In this document: in pieces, positions 42,188-51,004 of the stretch
Layout: every line of letters starts with the position of its first letter
Numbering within the stretch: position 1 is the stretch's first letter
Origin: Polyangiaceae bacterium
GTDB taxonomy: Bacteria > Myxococcota_A > Polyangia > Polyangiales > Polyangiaceae
DNA: 64,000 nucleotides
Reading direction: 5' to 3'
Assembly: GCA_041389725.1 (NCBI GenBank)
Contig: JAWKRG010000002.1
Coordinates: 310,001-374,000 of the forward strand
Notes under the pieces: generated by a model
Databases searched by the model: none
What the model was told of the DNA's origin: nothing
What the model saw: the letters and a program-made list of their open reading frames with translations, nothing else
Translations under genes and position numbers: made by a program

Positions 42188-44767
42188 ATGAGACTTGCGA
42201 CTTGTGTTGGTTCCGTTGGTCTGGCCTGCGCCCTCGTGGCCTTTACTGCATGCGGCAGCGACGACTCACCGAGCGGAGGTGGCAGCGGTGGCTATGGTGC
42301 GATCGGGGCCACGGGCGGTGTGGGGGCGACAGGCGGCGCCGATTCTGGCGTCGACGGCTCCGCAGGCGTGGGTGGCCAAAGCGGCAGTGGCGGCCTGGGC
42401 GGTAGTGCTGGCGAGGGTGGCATGGGCCCGGGCACGGATCTGGAGATCGTGGACTGCCAGAAGACGCTCACTCCTCCTTCCAGTGGTGTGTGTGAAGTCA
42501 CCACGCCCGGGACACAGGGTTTTCGCTTGGTGGGAACCGTGTTGGCACCCACGAAGCTGTATCGCGGAGGCGAGGTCACCGTCGACGGCAGCGGCAACAT
42601 CACCTGTGTGGCGTGTGACTGCTCCGGGTCGGCCGCGAACGCTACCACCGTCACCTGCGCCAACGGCGTAATCTCACCGGGGTTGATCAACGCCCACGAC
42701 CACATCACCTACGCGAACAACAAGCCCGTGAATGGCACCACACGCTACGACCATCGCCACGAGTGGCGTACCGGCGCAAACGGCAAGCCGAAGGTGCCCT
42801 ACGCGAGCGGCGCAGCGAAGAACGTGGTGCTGGGCGCAGAGCTGCGCTTCTTGATGGGCGGCGTCACGAGCACGATCAGTGCAGGCGGCCAGGTGGGCTT
42901 GGTGCGCAACCTGGACACCGCGAACAAAGAAGGACTGCCGGCCCAAACGGTGGATTCCGACACCTTCCCGCTGAACGATGCCTCGGGAATCATGCACGAT
43001 TCCGGCTGCAACTACGGCAGCAACCCCACGACGTCGGCCGACATCGCGGGCCTGGACGGCTACTCCCCACACATCTCCGAAGGCGTCAGCCAAGCCGCGC
43101 GCAACGAGATGACCTGTACCACGGCGGGCAACACCGACGTGGTAGCTCCGCAGACCGCCATCGTGCACTCGATAGCGGTGAGCCCGAAGGAGATCAGCGA
43201 GATCGCAAAGGAGCACGCCTGGGTCATCTGGTCGCCGCGCTCCAACGTCTCCCTCTACGGGAACACGGCGCCCGTGACCAATCTGGCCGCCCAAGGCGTT
43301 GGCATCGCCCTCGGTACCGACTGGCTGCTCTCGGGCTCGATGAACCTATCTCGCGAGCTGGCCTGCGCCGACTACTTGAACAAGACCCACTACGACAACT
43401 ACTTCTCCGACTACCGCCTGTGGGAGATGGTGACGACCAACGGCGCCCTGGCCGCAGGCATGGAGCGCGGCATTGGCTTGCTGAAGCCGGGCTTCGTAGC
43501 CGACATCGCCATCTTCGACGGCAGCACCAACAAGGACCATCGCGCCGTGATCGCCGCCGAGGCGAAGGACGTCGCGCTGGTGATGCGCTCGGGCAAGGTG
43601 CTGTACGGTGACGACGGCCTCCTGACGGCGACCCAGCTGGGCGCGAGTGGCTGTGAGGCCCTCGACGTCTGCGGACTTCAGAAACGGGTGTGTGCTCAGG
43701 CGGACGTGGGCGTGGACGCCAGCGCCCTGAAGACCGCCGCGGAAGCCTACGCGCCGCTGTTCACCTGTGGCGCGGCTCCGCCCGTCGAACCGACGTGCAT
43801 TCCGTCGCGTCCCAGCGAATACGACGGCACCCCTACGGCCACCGACGCGGATGGCGACGGCATCGAGGACGCCAGCGACAACTGTCCGAAGGTCTTCAAC
43901 CCGGTCCGGCCCATGGACGGCACCGCCCAAGGTGACGCCGACAGCGACGGCAAGGGCGACGCCTGTGATCCCTGTCCGATGGACGCGACGGATGCCTGCC
44001 CAGCGGTGGACCCCGACGACATCGACGGGGACGGCTGGGCCAATGGCGTCGACAACTGCCCGGACAAGGCCAACGGCATGCAGTTCGACAAGGACGACGA
44101 CGGCAAGGGCGACGCTTGCGACGCGTGTGCTGGCAAGAACCCGGGCTTCACGGCCTGCGCGACGACCATCACGGCCATTCGCGATCCCAAAGACCCGGCG
44201 CACCCCGCCGAGGGCAGCAAGATCACGGTGTCGGGGCTCTACGTCACGGCGCTCCGCCCCAACACGGGAAGTACTCGAGGGTTCTACGCGCAAGACAAGT
44301 CGCTACAGCCCTTCACGGGGATCTTCGTCTTCACGGGCTCGGCAGCTCCCAACGTCGCAGTCGGTAACGAAGTGAGCATCGCCGCGACCTACACCGAGTT
44401 CTTCGGCCTGTCGGAGCTGGAAGACGCGGTGGTGACCGTCACCAACCCCAGCACCACGCTGCCCTTCGGTCCGATCGCGATCAGCAATCCCAAGGACATT
44501 GCCACGAACGGTGCCCACGCCGAAGGCTACGAATCCATGCTGCTGAGCGTCACTGGCGTGCAGGTCACGGTCATGAACTCGGACGCCCCACAGGACTTCG
44601 ACGAGTTCACCGTCACGGGTGACCTCCGCATCGACGATGAGCTGACCCCCACGCTGGACAACACCTACGCCGTGGGCACGTCGTTCTCGAAGATCACGGG
44701 CATCCTGACCTACAACTTCTCCAATCGAAAGCTACTGCCCCGCAGCGCCAGCGAGCTCGCGAACTAA
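42188..44767 (+). CDS. Surface amidohydrolase lipoprotein with thrombospondin type-3 repeats
   Basis: The 859-residue protein starts with a signal peptide and lipobox FTACG. A 60-residue Gly/Ser/Ala spacer leads to the amidohydrolase domain (about residues 110-500), which has HDH at 170-172, a later His (TAIVHSIAVSP), and GTDWLLSGSMNL, typical of cytosine-deaminase-like metallohydrolases. A thrombospondin type-3 region with three Asp-rich calcium-binding loops (about 545-650: DADGDGIEDASDNCP and so on) follows, then a C-terminal beta domain (about 660-859). The order is unusual for amidohydrolases, which are normally cytoplasmic. A palindromic MITE starts at the base after its stop codon. Confidence 0.88.
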   Translation: MRLATCVGSVGLACALVAFTACGSDDSPSGGGSGGYGAIGATGGVGATGGADSGVDGSAGVGGQSGSGGLGGSAGEGGMGPGTDLEIVDCQKTLTPPSSGVCEVTTPGTQGFRLVGTVLAPTKLYRGGEVTVDGSGNITCVACDCSGSAANATTVTCANGVISPGLINAHDHITYANNKPVNGTTRYDHRHEWRTGANGKPKVPYASGAAKNVVLGAELRFLMGGVTSTISAGGQVGLVRNLDTANKEGLPAQTVDSDTFPLNDASGIMHDSGCNYGSNPTTSADIAGLDGYSPHISEGVSQAARNEMTCTTAGNTDVVAPQTAIVHSIAVSPKEISEIAKEHAWVIWSPRSNVSLYGNTAPVTNLAAQGVGIALGTDWLLSGSMNLSRELACADYLNKTHYDNYFSDYRLWEMVTTNGALAAGMERGIGLLKPGFVADIAIFDGSTNKDHRAVIAAEAKDVALVMRSGKVLYGDDGLLTATQLGASGCEALDVCGLQKRVCAQADVGVDASALKTAAEAYAPLFTCGAAPPVEPTCIPSRPSEYDGTPTATDADGDGIEDASDNCPKVFNPVRPMDGTAQGDADSDGKGDACDPCPMDATDACPAVDPDDIDGDGWANGVDNCPDKANGMQFDKDDDGKGDACDACAGKNPGFTACATTITAIRDPKDPAHPAEGSKITVSGLYVTALRPNTGSTRGFYAQDKSLQPFTGIFVFTGSAAPNVAVGNEVSIAATYTEFFGLSELEDAVVTVTNPSTTLPFGPIAISNPKDIATNGAHAEGYESMLLSVTGVQVTVMNSDAPQDFDEFTVTGDLRIDDELTPTLDNTYAVGTSFSKITGILTYNFSNRKLLPRSASELAN

Positions 44768-44941
44768 GGGTCTGTCCGGAAATAACAGCTGCTATGACCG
44801 CCGATCCTCTCGCTGCGGCGTGCGGCCTCGTCGCTGCGCTCCTCGAGCTACTTCAGTAGCCTCCGGTGCTCGCTCCTCGGGCGCCCGCCTCGCTTCGGTC
44901 TCGGCGGTCTCGCGACGCAGTTATTTCCGGACAGACCCTAA
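44765..44941. mobile_element. MITE-like element with 19-bp terminal inverted repeats and TAA duplication
   Basis: GGGTCTGTCCGGAAATAAC at 44768-44786 and its exact reverse complement at 44920-44938 bound a 171-bp element. Inner 9-bp arms (GACCGCCGA at 44796-44804, TCGGCGGTC at 44901-44909) add to an imperfect long palindrome, and there is no ORF for a transposase. TAA flanks both ends (44765-44767 and 44939-44941), as expected for a three-base target-site duplication. The left TAA is the stop codon of the amidohydrolase gene. Ends and target duplication resemble the IS5 superfamily, but the family is not confirmed. Confidence 0.75.
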
Positions 44942-45133
44942 CCCCACTCCCTTCGCGCCCCTTCGCGCTCGTTGCGTCCTGGCGGTTGCCGGCGGTTCAA
45001 ACCGGGAAGACTTCCCGTTGCAGACACTGGAAGGCGCAAGCGGCGGGCAGGGCGGGAGTAGCCGCTCGCGGCCCAGCGGGTCGAGACCCAAAGAAAACCG
45101 GGAACAGGCGCGCTCAGTCGAGAAGGGCGCCGC
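44942..45133. other. Intergenic stretch with a short palindrome
   Basis: These 190 bases lie between the MITE and the DUF962 gene. The only structure seen is a 15-bp inverted repeat CGGGAAG-A-CTTCCCG (45003-45017). Nothing else is supported. Confidence 0.4.
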
Positions 45134-45538
45134 TCAGTTGAGGGTGCCGTCGGTGGCCATGTTGGGGCGGATTTCGGAGTCCGGCTCCGGTTCGGGCTCG
45201 TCCGACTGCACCAGGGACAGGATTTGTTCGACTTCACCGTCCATGGTCCCGGCCAGCATCTTGCCCCACATCACGAAGTCCGCCATCAGGCTCCACAACG
45301 GATACTTGAAGGTCGCGGGGCGGTTCTTCTCGATCACGAAATGGCTGAACCACGCAGGTCCGTAGCCCAGGACCGGAGCGGCCGCGAGGAGCCACTTGTG
45401 TCGAGTGAAGGCTCCACCCACGAGTGCGGAGAGCGCCAGGCTGGTTCCCACGAAATGGAACTGCCGGGTGAGCTTGTTCTTGTGCTCGCACACGTAGAAG
45501 GGCCAAAACTCGTCGAAGTTCTCGATGCGTCGATCCAT
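45134..45538 (-). CDS. DUF962/Mpo1-like membrane protein
   Basis: The 134-residue protein shows FWPFYVCEHKNKLTRQFHFVGT, then hydrophobic helices, then GYGPAWFSHFVIEKNRPATF. These are the family's invariant segments (HxxxxxRxxHxxG and FxHxxxEKNxPA). Fungal Mpo1 is an iron-dependent dioxygenase that alpha-oxidises fatty acids (phytosphingosine breakdown); bacterial members likely act on lipids. It follows the TlpA-like gene by 41 bases on the same strand. A C-terminal acidic tail (EPEPEPDSE) is extra. Confidence 0.87.
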   Translation of the reverse strand: MDRRIENFDEFWPFYVCEHKNKLTRQFHFVGTSLALSALVGGAFTRHKWLLAAAPVLGYGPAWFSHFVIEKNRPATFKYPLWSLMADFVMWGKMLAGTMDGEVEQILSLVQSDEPEPEPDSEIRPNMATDGTLN

Positions 45539-45579
45539 GACTCGCGGGTTTTAGCACGCGCTCCGGGGTGACGCGAGCT

Positions 45580-46128
45580 TCAGGGCCCAGCGCCGCCGAC
45601 CAGCTCGGCCAGCTCTGCCTTGGGAACGACTCGACTGCGTACCGCGACGATTTGCCCTTTGGGACTCACCACCACCATCGTCGGCAGTCCGCGCACGCCG
45701 TAGGCACTGGCGACCTTGGAAGCCTTGTCGAACACGGCAGGGTAGGACAGGCCCTGGGATTTTGCGTAGGCCACGGCGTCTTCGCGACGATCGTCGGTAT
45801 TGACGCCCACGATGCTGACTTCGGAGTGGGCTTGGGCGAAGGCGTCCAGAATCGGGATCTGCTGTTTGCAGGGACCGCACCAACTGGCCCAGAAGTCCAG
45901 CACCACCACCTTGCCCTGGAGATCCGAAAGCCGGATGCGGTTGCCGGGATCTCCGCCATGGATGACCTCCAGCGCAAAATCCGGTGCAGCCAGGCCTTCC
46001 AGGCTCTGTGCCTTGTTGCCGATGCGTGGCAGCACGATGAAGGCGAACAGCGCGCTCACGACGACGGCCATGGCCAAGGTGATCCAGGCCTGCCGCGGGT
46101 TCTGCGTTTGCTTCAGCTTTTCGGCCAT
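45580..46128 (-). CDS. TlpA-family thiol:disulphide oxidoreductase
   Basis: The 182-residue protein has an N-terminal membrane anchor (about residues 15-34) and a periplasmic thioredoxin-fold domain with the active site WCGPC, cis-Pro in GLPTMVVV, and LSDLQGKVVVLDFWASW. It resembles TlpA/ResA/CcmG proteins that reduce apocytochrome c or other periplasmic thiols. This fits a genome with many Cys-rich and haem proteins, though no ccm genes are visible here. It precedes the DUF962 gene and follows the kinase gene by 118 bases. Confidence 0.9.
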   Translation of the reverse strand: MAEKLKQTQNPRQAWITLAMAVVVSALFAFIVLPRIGNKAQSLEGLAAPDFALEVIHGGDPGNRIRLSDLQGKVVVLDFWASWCGPCKQQIPILDAFAQAHSEVSIVGVNTDDRREDAVAYAKSQGLSYPAVFDKASKVASAYGVRGLPTMVVVSPKGQIVAVRSRVVPKAELAELVGGAGP

Positions 46129-46245
46129 CGCGTTTCGGGCAGTCTAGTCGGATCTGATCGCGCCGAAACTGCTCAATCCGAGTCTAGTGCCGCCCGCCCA
46201 GGGCGACAATCCGTCGGCAGCACCGTTGGGAATCGAGCCGCGCCG

Positions 46246-47904
46246 CTAGACCTGGCTCGAGCGACGCGACGAGGGCGGCGGCGGCAGGGTTCGCGCCTCG
46301 AGCAGTTGCTTGCCCAGAGCGCTGCTGGCGGCGGGCAGGCGTACACGCATACGCGCGCCGCCCAGGGGACTGTGATCCGCGACGATGCTGCCACCGTGCT
46401 CGATTACGATCTTCTTCACGATGGCCAAACCGAGCCCGGTGCCCTCGCTCTTCGTCGTCACGTAGGGGTCGAACACGGTGTCTCGCAGGTCGTCGGGAAT
46501 GCCGGGGCCGTTGTCGTCGACATCGAGCAAGAAGGTCTCACCTTCGCTGCTCAGCCGCACACGAACGCTGCCGCTTCGGCTTTGCTCGCCCTCCACGGCC
46601 TGGCCGGCGTTGCGCACCAGGTTGATCAACACACGGCGGAACATCTGTCGGTCGAGAAACACCCGAGCGGGCTGCGACGGCAGGTCGAAGGAAAGCTCGA
46701 CCCCGCGCGGCACCACCACCGTGGCGTCGTCGTCTGCCACGTCCAAGTGCTCACTCCACTCCTGGAGCAAGTTGCGAAGATCCAGTTCCTCCAGCTCCGC
46801 CTGGGGCAGTCGTGCGAAGTTCGAGAATTCCCCCACCAAGCGACGCAGGGTTCCCACTTCGTCTTCGACGATCTCCAGCGTCGTGTCGATCAGTTTCTGA
46901 AAGTGCTCGTCGGAACCGTCGTAGCGACGATGGACCTCCTGCACTGCCAACTGGATCGGCGTCAGAGGGTTCTTGATCTCGTGAGCCAGCCTGCGAGCCA
47001 TCTCCTGCCAGGCGCCAATGCGCTGCAGGTATTCGATCCGGGCGCGGCTGCTCTCGATCTCTCCGAGCATGCGGTTGAAGGCCCGAGCCAAGTCGGTGAT
47101 CTCGTCGTTGCCGTCCTCCGCCACGCGCACCGAAAGATCTCCCGCACCGACCTTGGTCGTCGCCTCGGACAGACCGCCCAAGCGTGAAGACACTCCCCGC
47201 GCCAACAGGGTCCCCACACCAACGGCCATGATGATGGTGATTCCGAGCAGTGCGGCAAAGGCGTAGACGTAGGACTGTTCGTCCATGGTCTTGCGGCGCT
47301 CCACCTGCTTGTAGGTGTCGACGAATTGGCTCATCTCCGCGAGTTCGTCGAAGCGCGCCTTGTCGGCGGCGAAGACCGCTACTAGCCGCGGGACCGGAGG
47401 TGCCACGTCGTCATCCTCCCCTAGGCCGTCCTCGGGTTCTTCCTCGCCCACGACTCCTTCAGGGGGAGGCTCCGCCAAGGGGCGACTCACCTCCAACTTG
47501 TTCTCCTTGGCGGCGTCGACCGGGCGGCCACGATCGGCATGAGCCAAGCGCTTGCCCTCGGCGTCCAGCACCTCGAGCGACACTAGGCTCGGGTACTTGC
47601 GAAACGCCTGATCCAACTCACGCTGAGCGGCTGCTGCGTCCCTGTCGACGGCGGCGCTGCGTAGCGCCTGGTTCGATGCAACGGCGTCGGCCGCGTTGCG
47701 CATCGCGGTCTTCATCGTGCGGGCCAGCTCTTGATACAGCCCCAGGGACTGGTCGAGTCGTGAACCGACCTCCGGCACGAAGAACTTGGCGGCCGCTTGG
47801 CGCACCATGCTGTCGGCGAGGAAGATCGCGACGAACACCGGGATGAGCGCGGTGATGACGATCGCGAACGCCAGGCGCCGCTGGATGCGACCGGACGCAG
47901 CCAT
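46246..47904 (-). CDS. NtrY-like sensor histidine kinase
   Basis: The 552-residue protein has an N-terminal TM helix (about residues 12-32), a periplasmic sensor region, a second TM (about 215-240), HAMP (about 240-295), HisKA with LAHEIKNPLTPIQLA (phospho-His about residue 315), and HATPase with N-box LVRNAGQAVEGE and the G-box DNGPGIPDDL then EGTGLGLAIVKKI. Architecture matches NtrY-type kinases. No response regulator is adjacent; the upstream neighbour is an unknown gene 11 bases away. Signal unknown. Confidence 0.9.
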   Translation of the reverse strand: MAASGRIQRRLAFAIVITALIPVFVAIFLADSMVRQAAAKFFVPEVGSRLDQSLGLYQELARTMKTAMRNAADAVASNQALRSAAVDRDAAAAQRELDQAFRKYPSLVSLEVLDAEGKRLAHADRGRPVDAAKENKLEVSRPLAEPPPEGVVGEEEPEDGLGEDDDVAPPVPRLVAVFAADKARFDELAEMSQFVDTYKQVERRKTMDEQSYVYAFAALLGITIIMAVGVGTLLARGVSSRLGGLSEATTKVGAGDLSVRVAEDGNDEITDLARAFNRMLGEIESSRARIEYLQRIGAWQEMARRLAHEIKNPLTPIQLAVQEVHRRYDGSDEHFQKLIDTTLEIVEDEVGTLRRLVGEFSNFARLPQAELEELDLRNLLQEWSEHLDVADDDATVVVPRGVELSFDLPSQPARVFLDRQMFRRVLINLVRNAGQAVEGEQSRSGSVRVRLSSEGETFLLDVDDNGPGIPDDLRDTVFDPYVTTKSEGTGLGLAIVKKIVIEHGGSIVADHSPLGGARMRVRLPAASSALGKQLLEARTLPPPPSSRRSSQV

Positions 47905-47915
47905 GGAGAGGGAGT

Positions 47916-49001
47916 CTACCCTGCCTCGCGCTCTTCCGACGGGTCTTCCTGCTTGCGGAAAAGGCGAACCAACAGCTGCATGGGGTCGAAACCCAGCAGT
48001 GAGTGAACGTCACGATCGACTCCGGACAGGTCGCGGACGCTTTGAAACAAGGGGAACAGCGGGCTTTCCTCGCCGAACCAGCCCGCGGCGCCAGCACGCG
48101 CCGCCAGCTCACGGACGGCGACGAATGCGAAACGCCCCACGTCCAAGCCGAGTGGCAGTGCGATCGCCGCCGGCGCCGGCGACACCACGACATCACGCGC
48201 GGCGACGGCTGCGGCCCATGCCCCGGGTTTGGGTCGATGCAGCAGCTTGCGCAGCGTTTTCACTTCTCCGAAACAGCCGAGGGAAAGCGGAGCAGCGCGC
48301 ACTTCCGCGGCGCGCACCAAGTAGCGATAGTCGCGCTGCCAATCACCGGAGAGGAGCCCCATTTCGGAACGCAGCTGATCGGGACCGAGCACCAAATCGA
48401 AACCCTGGCCTTTGCGCCGCAACACCAGCGCCGTGAACAGCTCACCGGCCTCGAACACGCCCACCACGATGCTCTTGCCATCCGGACACACTGCATCCAG
48501 CACGCGCATGATCACGCGGCGGTTGGGCACGGGCCAGCTGGCCATGCGCCAGGGGAACACCTCCACGCGCCCCTCCGTCTCCAGCTCGCGCAACAGGCTG
48601 ATGAAAGTGAGACTCTGCTCGAGGCCGTCATGCTCCTGTCGCAGGCGTTCGGCGAAACGCTCCATCAAGTCTTCAAGGGCGCCGGTTTCGATGCGAGCTG
48701 CCCAACGCGCGTTGTGACGGGCCGCCAAGGCGGAGAGAGGCTGCGGGTAGTTGGCCGAGGCGATGTCCAAGCGCCCCTGCTCCGTGCTGACCAGCTTGCG
48801 CAACCTGCCGTCGCTGGTGACGAGTAGGAGGCCACCTCGTGCTGGCTTGCCGGCGTGCGGTGTCGCCAGGTCGGGGGCTTCCGCACCGGAGCGGGACGGA
48901 TCCTCGTGTTCCGAGTGGAAGGTGGGCGCACGAAAAACCGCCGCGAGCCGAATCCAGTCTTCGGTGGTGAAGCCTTCCAGTCTCACATCGGGAGTCAGCA
49001 C
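47916..49001 (-). CDS. Conserved unknown protein upstream of the sensor kinase
   Basis: The protein is 361 residues from a GTG at 49001. It is soluble, with no signal peptide or TM. It has an alpha/beta feel with FAVVREL-like strands and a helical centre (SLTFISLLRELETEGRVEVFP, slightly longer than shown here, then NRRVIMRVLDAVCPDG). I do not recognise the family. The spacing of 11 bases before the kinase ATG implies cotranscription, so it may control or be controlled by the kinase. The gene is divergent from the aminopeptidase gene, with 26 bases between the starts. Confidence 0.72.
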   Translation of the reverse strand: MLTPDVRLEGFTTEDWIRLAAVFRAPTFHSEHEDPSRSGAEAPDLATPHAGKPARGGLLLVTSDGRLRKLVSTEQGRLDIASANYPQPLSALAARHNARWAARIETGALEDLMERFAERLRQEHDGLEQSLTFISLLRELETEGRVEVFPWRMASWPVPNRRVIMRVLDAVCPDGKSIVVGVFEAGELFTALVLRRKGQGFDLVLGPDQLRSEMGLLSGDWQRDYRYLVRAAEVRAAPLSLGCFGEVKTLRKLLHRPKPGAWAAAVAARDVVVSPAPAAIALPLGLDVGRFAFVAVRELAARAGAAGWFGEESPLFPLFQSVRDLSGVDRDVHSLLGFDPMQLLVRLFRKQEDPSEEREAG

Positions 49002-49027
49002 GGCGGTCGCGGAGTATAGTCGCGGCC
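49002..49027. promoter_or_regulatory. Compact divergent promoter with a shared palindromic -10
   Basis: The 26 bases between the GTG (49001, minus) and ATG (49028, plus) contain AGTATAGT. It reads TATAGT on the plus strand (49015-49020), seven bases before the ATG, and TATACT on the minus strand, 11 bases before the GTG. The two polymerase sites overlap, so initiation in the two directions should exclude each other, and the plus-strand transcript would be leaderless. Confidence 0.4.
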
Positions 49028-50359
49028 ATGAGCGAAGCGAGCAAAAGCCAGAACTGCCGCGACCTGCTGGCCTTCATCGACAGCTGCCCGACGCCCTATC
49101 ACGCGGTGGCAGAAAGCTCGCGCCGCCTGCGCGCCGCGGGGTTTTCCGAGCTCGACGAACGCGACGCATGGCAGATCGAGCCGGGAGCGAAGCACTACCT
49201 GGTGAAAGGCGGGGGCACCTTGGTTGCCTTCGTCGCGGGTCAGAGCAGCCCCGAGGAGGCCGGCTTCGTCCTGCTCGGTGCCCACACGGATTCCCCCAAT
49301 CTACGAGTGAAGCCGCTTGCCGACATCACGGCATCGGGCCACCGCCAAGTCGCAGTCGAGGTGTACGGCGGCGTGCTGCTCAGTACTTGGCTCGATCGCG
49401 ATCTGTCCCTGGCCGGGCGTGTAACCGCCCACGACGGTGCCACACACCTGCTGCGCATCGAGCGGCCCTTGCTGCGCATCCCGAACTTGGCCATTCACCT
49501 GAACCGAGACGTGAACTCCGCGGGCCTCCTGCTCAATGCGCAGAATCACCTGATGCCACTCAGCGCCCTGAACGGGAAGTCCGACGACACCAAGCTGTCT
49601 GTGGTGCTGGCCGACGCCCTCGCAGCCGGTGGCGCGAAAGTCAGTCCGGATCAGATCGCCGGCTTCGATCTCTGCTTGTATGACACCCAGGCTGCTGGCG
49701 TCGGTGGTGTTCACGACGAACTGATCTTCGCGCCGCGCTTGGACAATCTGGCTTCCTGCCATGCGGCGCTCACCGCCCTGACCGCAAGCGGTGCCGCTGG
49801 GCGTCACACCCGCATGGTGGCGCTCTACGACCACGAAGAGGTCGGAAGCCAGAGCGCAGCGGGCGCGCGTTCTCGCTTTCTAGGGTCGGTGCTCGATCGC
49901 CTGAGCCACGCGCCACGCGGCGCGACTCACGAAGCCTCCTCCCGCGCTCGGGCGAGGTCGCTGCTCGTCAGCGCGGACATGGCCCATGCGCTGCACCCCA
50001 ACTACGCGGAGAAGCACGACAAGCAGAACGCGCCGCGCCTGGGCAAGGGTCCGGTGATCAAGGTGAACGCCAATCAGAGCTACGCCACCGACGGTCCCAG
50101 CGAAGCGTGGTTTGCAGGCCTATGTCAGGCGACGGACGTCCACACGCAGCGCTTCGTCTCGCGCAACGACATGCCCTGCGGCAGCACCATCGGCCCCATC
50201 TCCGCGGCCATGTTGGGCTTGCGCACCTTGGACATCGGCAACCCGATGCACAGCATGCACTCTTGCCGTGAGGGGGCCGCGGTCGCCGACGTGGATCCGA
50301 TGATCGCCGCGATGACGACGCTGCTCCGCGCGGAGAACATCCCCGCGCCGCGCGACTAG
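49028..50359 (+). CDS. M18-family aminopeptidase
   Basis: The 443-residue protein belongs to the M18 class (DAP/ApeB-type, removing N-terminal Asp, Glu or neutral residues). It keeps the di-zinc ligands: GAHTDSPNLR, PRLDNLASC, YDHEEVGSQSAAG, SADMAHALHPNY and NPMHSMHSCRE. It is cytoplasmic, without a signal. The ATG at 49028 is used; a -10 TATAGT lies seven bases upstream, so the mRNA may be leaderless. No operon partner is visible downstream. Confidence 0.95.
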   Translation: MSEASKSQNCRDLLAFIDSCPTPYHAVAESSRRLRAAGFSELDERDAWQIEPGAKHYLVKGGGTLVAFVAGQSSPEEAGFVLLGAHTDSPNLRVKPLADITASGHRQVAVEVYGGVLLSTWLDRDLSLAGRVTAHDGATHLLRIERPLLRIPNLAIHLNRDVNSAGLLLNAQNHLMPLSALNGKSDDTKLSVVLADALAAGGAKVSPDQIAGFDLCLYDTQAAGVGGVHDELIFAPRLDNLASCHAALTALTASGAAGRHTRMVALYDHEEVGSQSAAGARSRFLGSVLDRLSHAPRGATHEASSRARARSLLVSADMAHALHPNYAEKHDKQNAPRLGKGPVIKVNANQSYATDGPSEAWFAGLCQATDVHTQRFVSRNDMPCGSTIGPISAAMLGLRTLDIGNPMHSMHSCREGAAVADVDPMIAAMTTLLRAENIPAPRD

Positions 50360-50417
50360 CGAAGAAGACTTCCGCGCTTCTTGCCGTCGTGTGCCCTTTT
50401 CCACTCTGCGCGATGCG

Positions 50418-50900
50418 CTAGGCGGCGACGCTGACGCGCTGGAGCGACAGAGCCGCGGCCAGAGCCGCGGGTGCGATCTCGACGAGGAATCCCCGCGCGC
50501 CACCGTTGATGTAGATCCGCTCCAGCGCGAAGATGGAGTCCTCGGCCAGGATGGGCATCACGTGGCGCAGCCCGAAGGGCGAGGTGCCACCGACCAGATA
50601 GCCGCTGTGACGCTGAGCGCTGTCCGGGGTGCAGGGGCGCACCGACTTCACGCCCAGCACGCGGGCGGCGCTCTTGGTCGAGACCTCGCGGTCACCGTGC
50701 ATCAGCACGCACAGGGGCTTCTTGTGTTCGTCTTCGAAGATCAACGTCTTGATCACGTGATGCTCGTCGACGCCGAGCGCTTGGGCCGAGTGTGCCGTAC
50801 CGCCGCGCGCCACGTACTCGAACACGTGGGGAACGAACGCCACGCCATGTTCGCGCAGCGCGCGCACCGCGGCGGTGCTGGGATGGCGGTCCTTGGCCAT
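50418..50900 (-). CDS. ybaK: Cys-tRNA(Pro)/Cys-tRNA(Cys) deacylase YbaK-like
   Basis: The protein has 160 residues with the YbaK/EbsC fold: VIKTLIFEDEHKKPLCVLMHGD, the KSAARVLG segment, then GYLVGGTSPFGLRH. It hydrolyses mischarged aminoacyl-tRNA in trans. Length matches the family. The ATG at 50900 has a TAGGCT -10-like element ending six bases before it, so the transcript may be leaderless. It is divergent from the TIGR02265-like gene. Confidence 0.93.
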   Translation of the reverse strand: MAKDRHPSTAAVRALREHGVAFVPHVFEYVARGGTAHSAQALGVDEHHVIKTLIFEDEHKKPLCVLMHGDREVSTKSAARVLGVKSVRPCTPDSAQRHSGYLVGGTSPFGLRHVMPILAEDSIFALERIYINGGARGFLVEIAPAALAAALSLQRVSVAA

Positions 50901-51004
50901 GGCTGAAGCCTAGTGCCTATCGGGCGGCGGCAATTGACGCAAATGGTGCGCAGCTTGCGCCAGGGACACCGAGGCAGGCCGCAGGTAGTATCTGAGGGGG
51001 CGTC

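Noticed and set aside
44820..45365. 181-codon frame across the MITE and the DUF962 region
   Set aside because: It crosses the mobile element and is antisense to DUF962; composition is Arg/Ser/Ala-rich.
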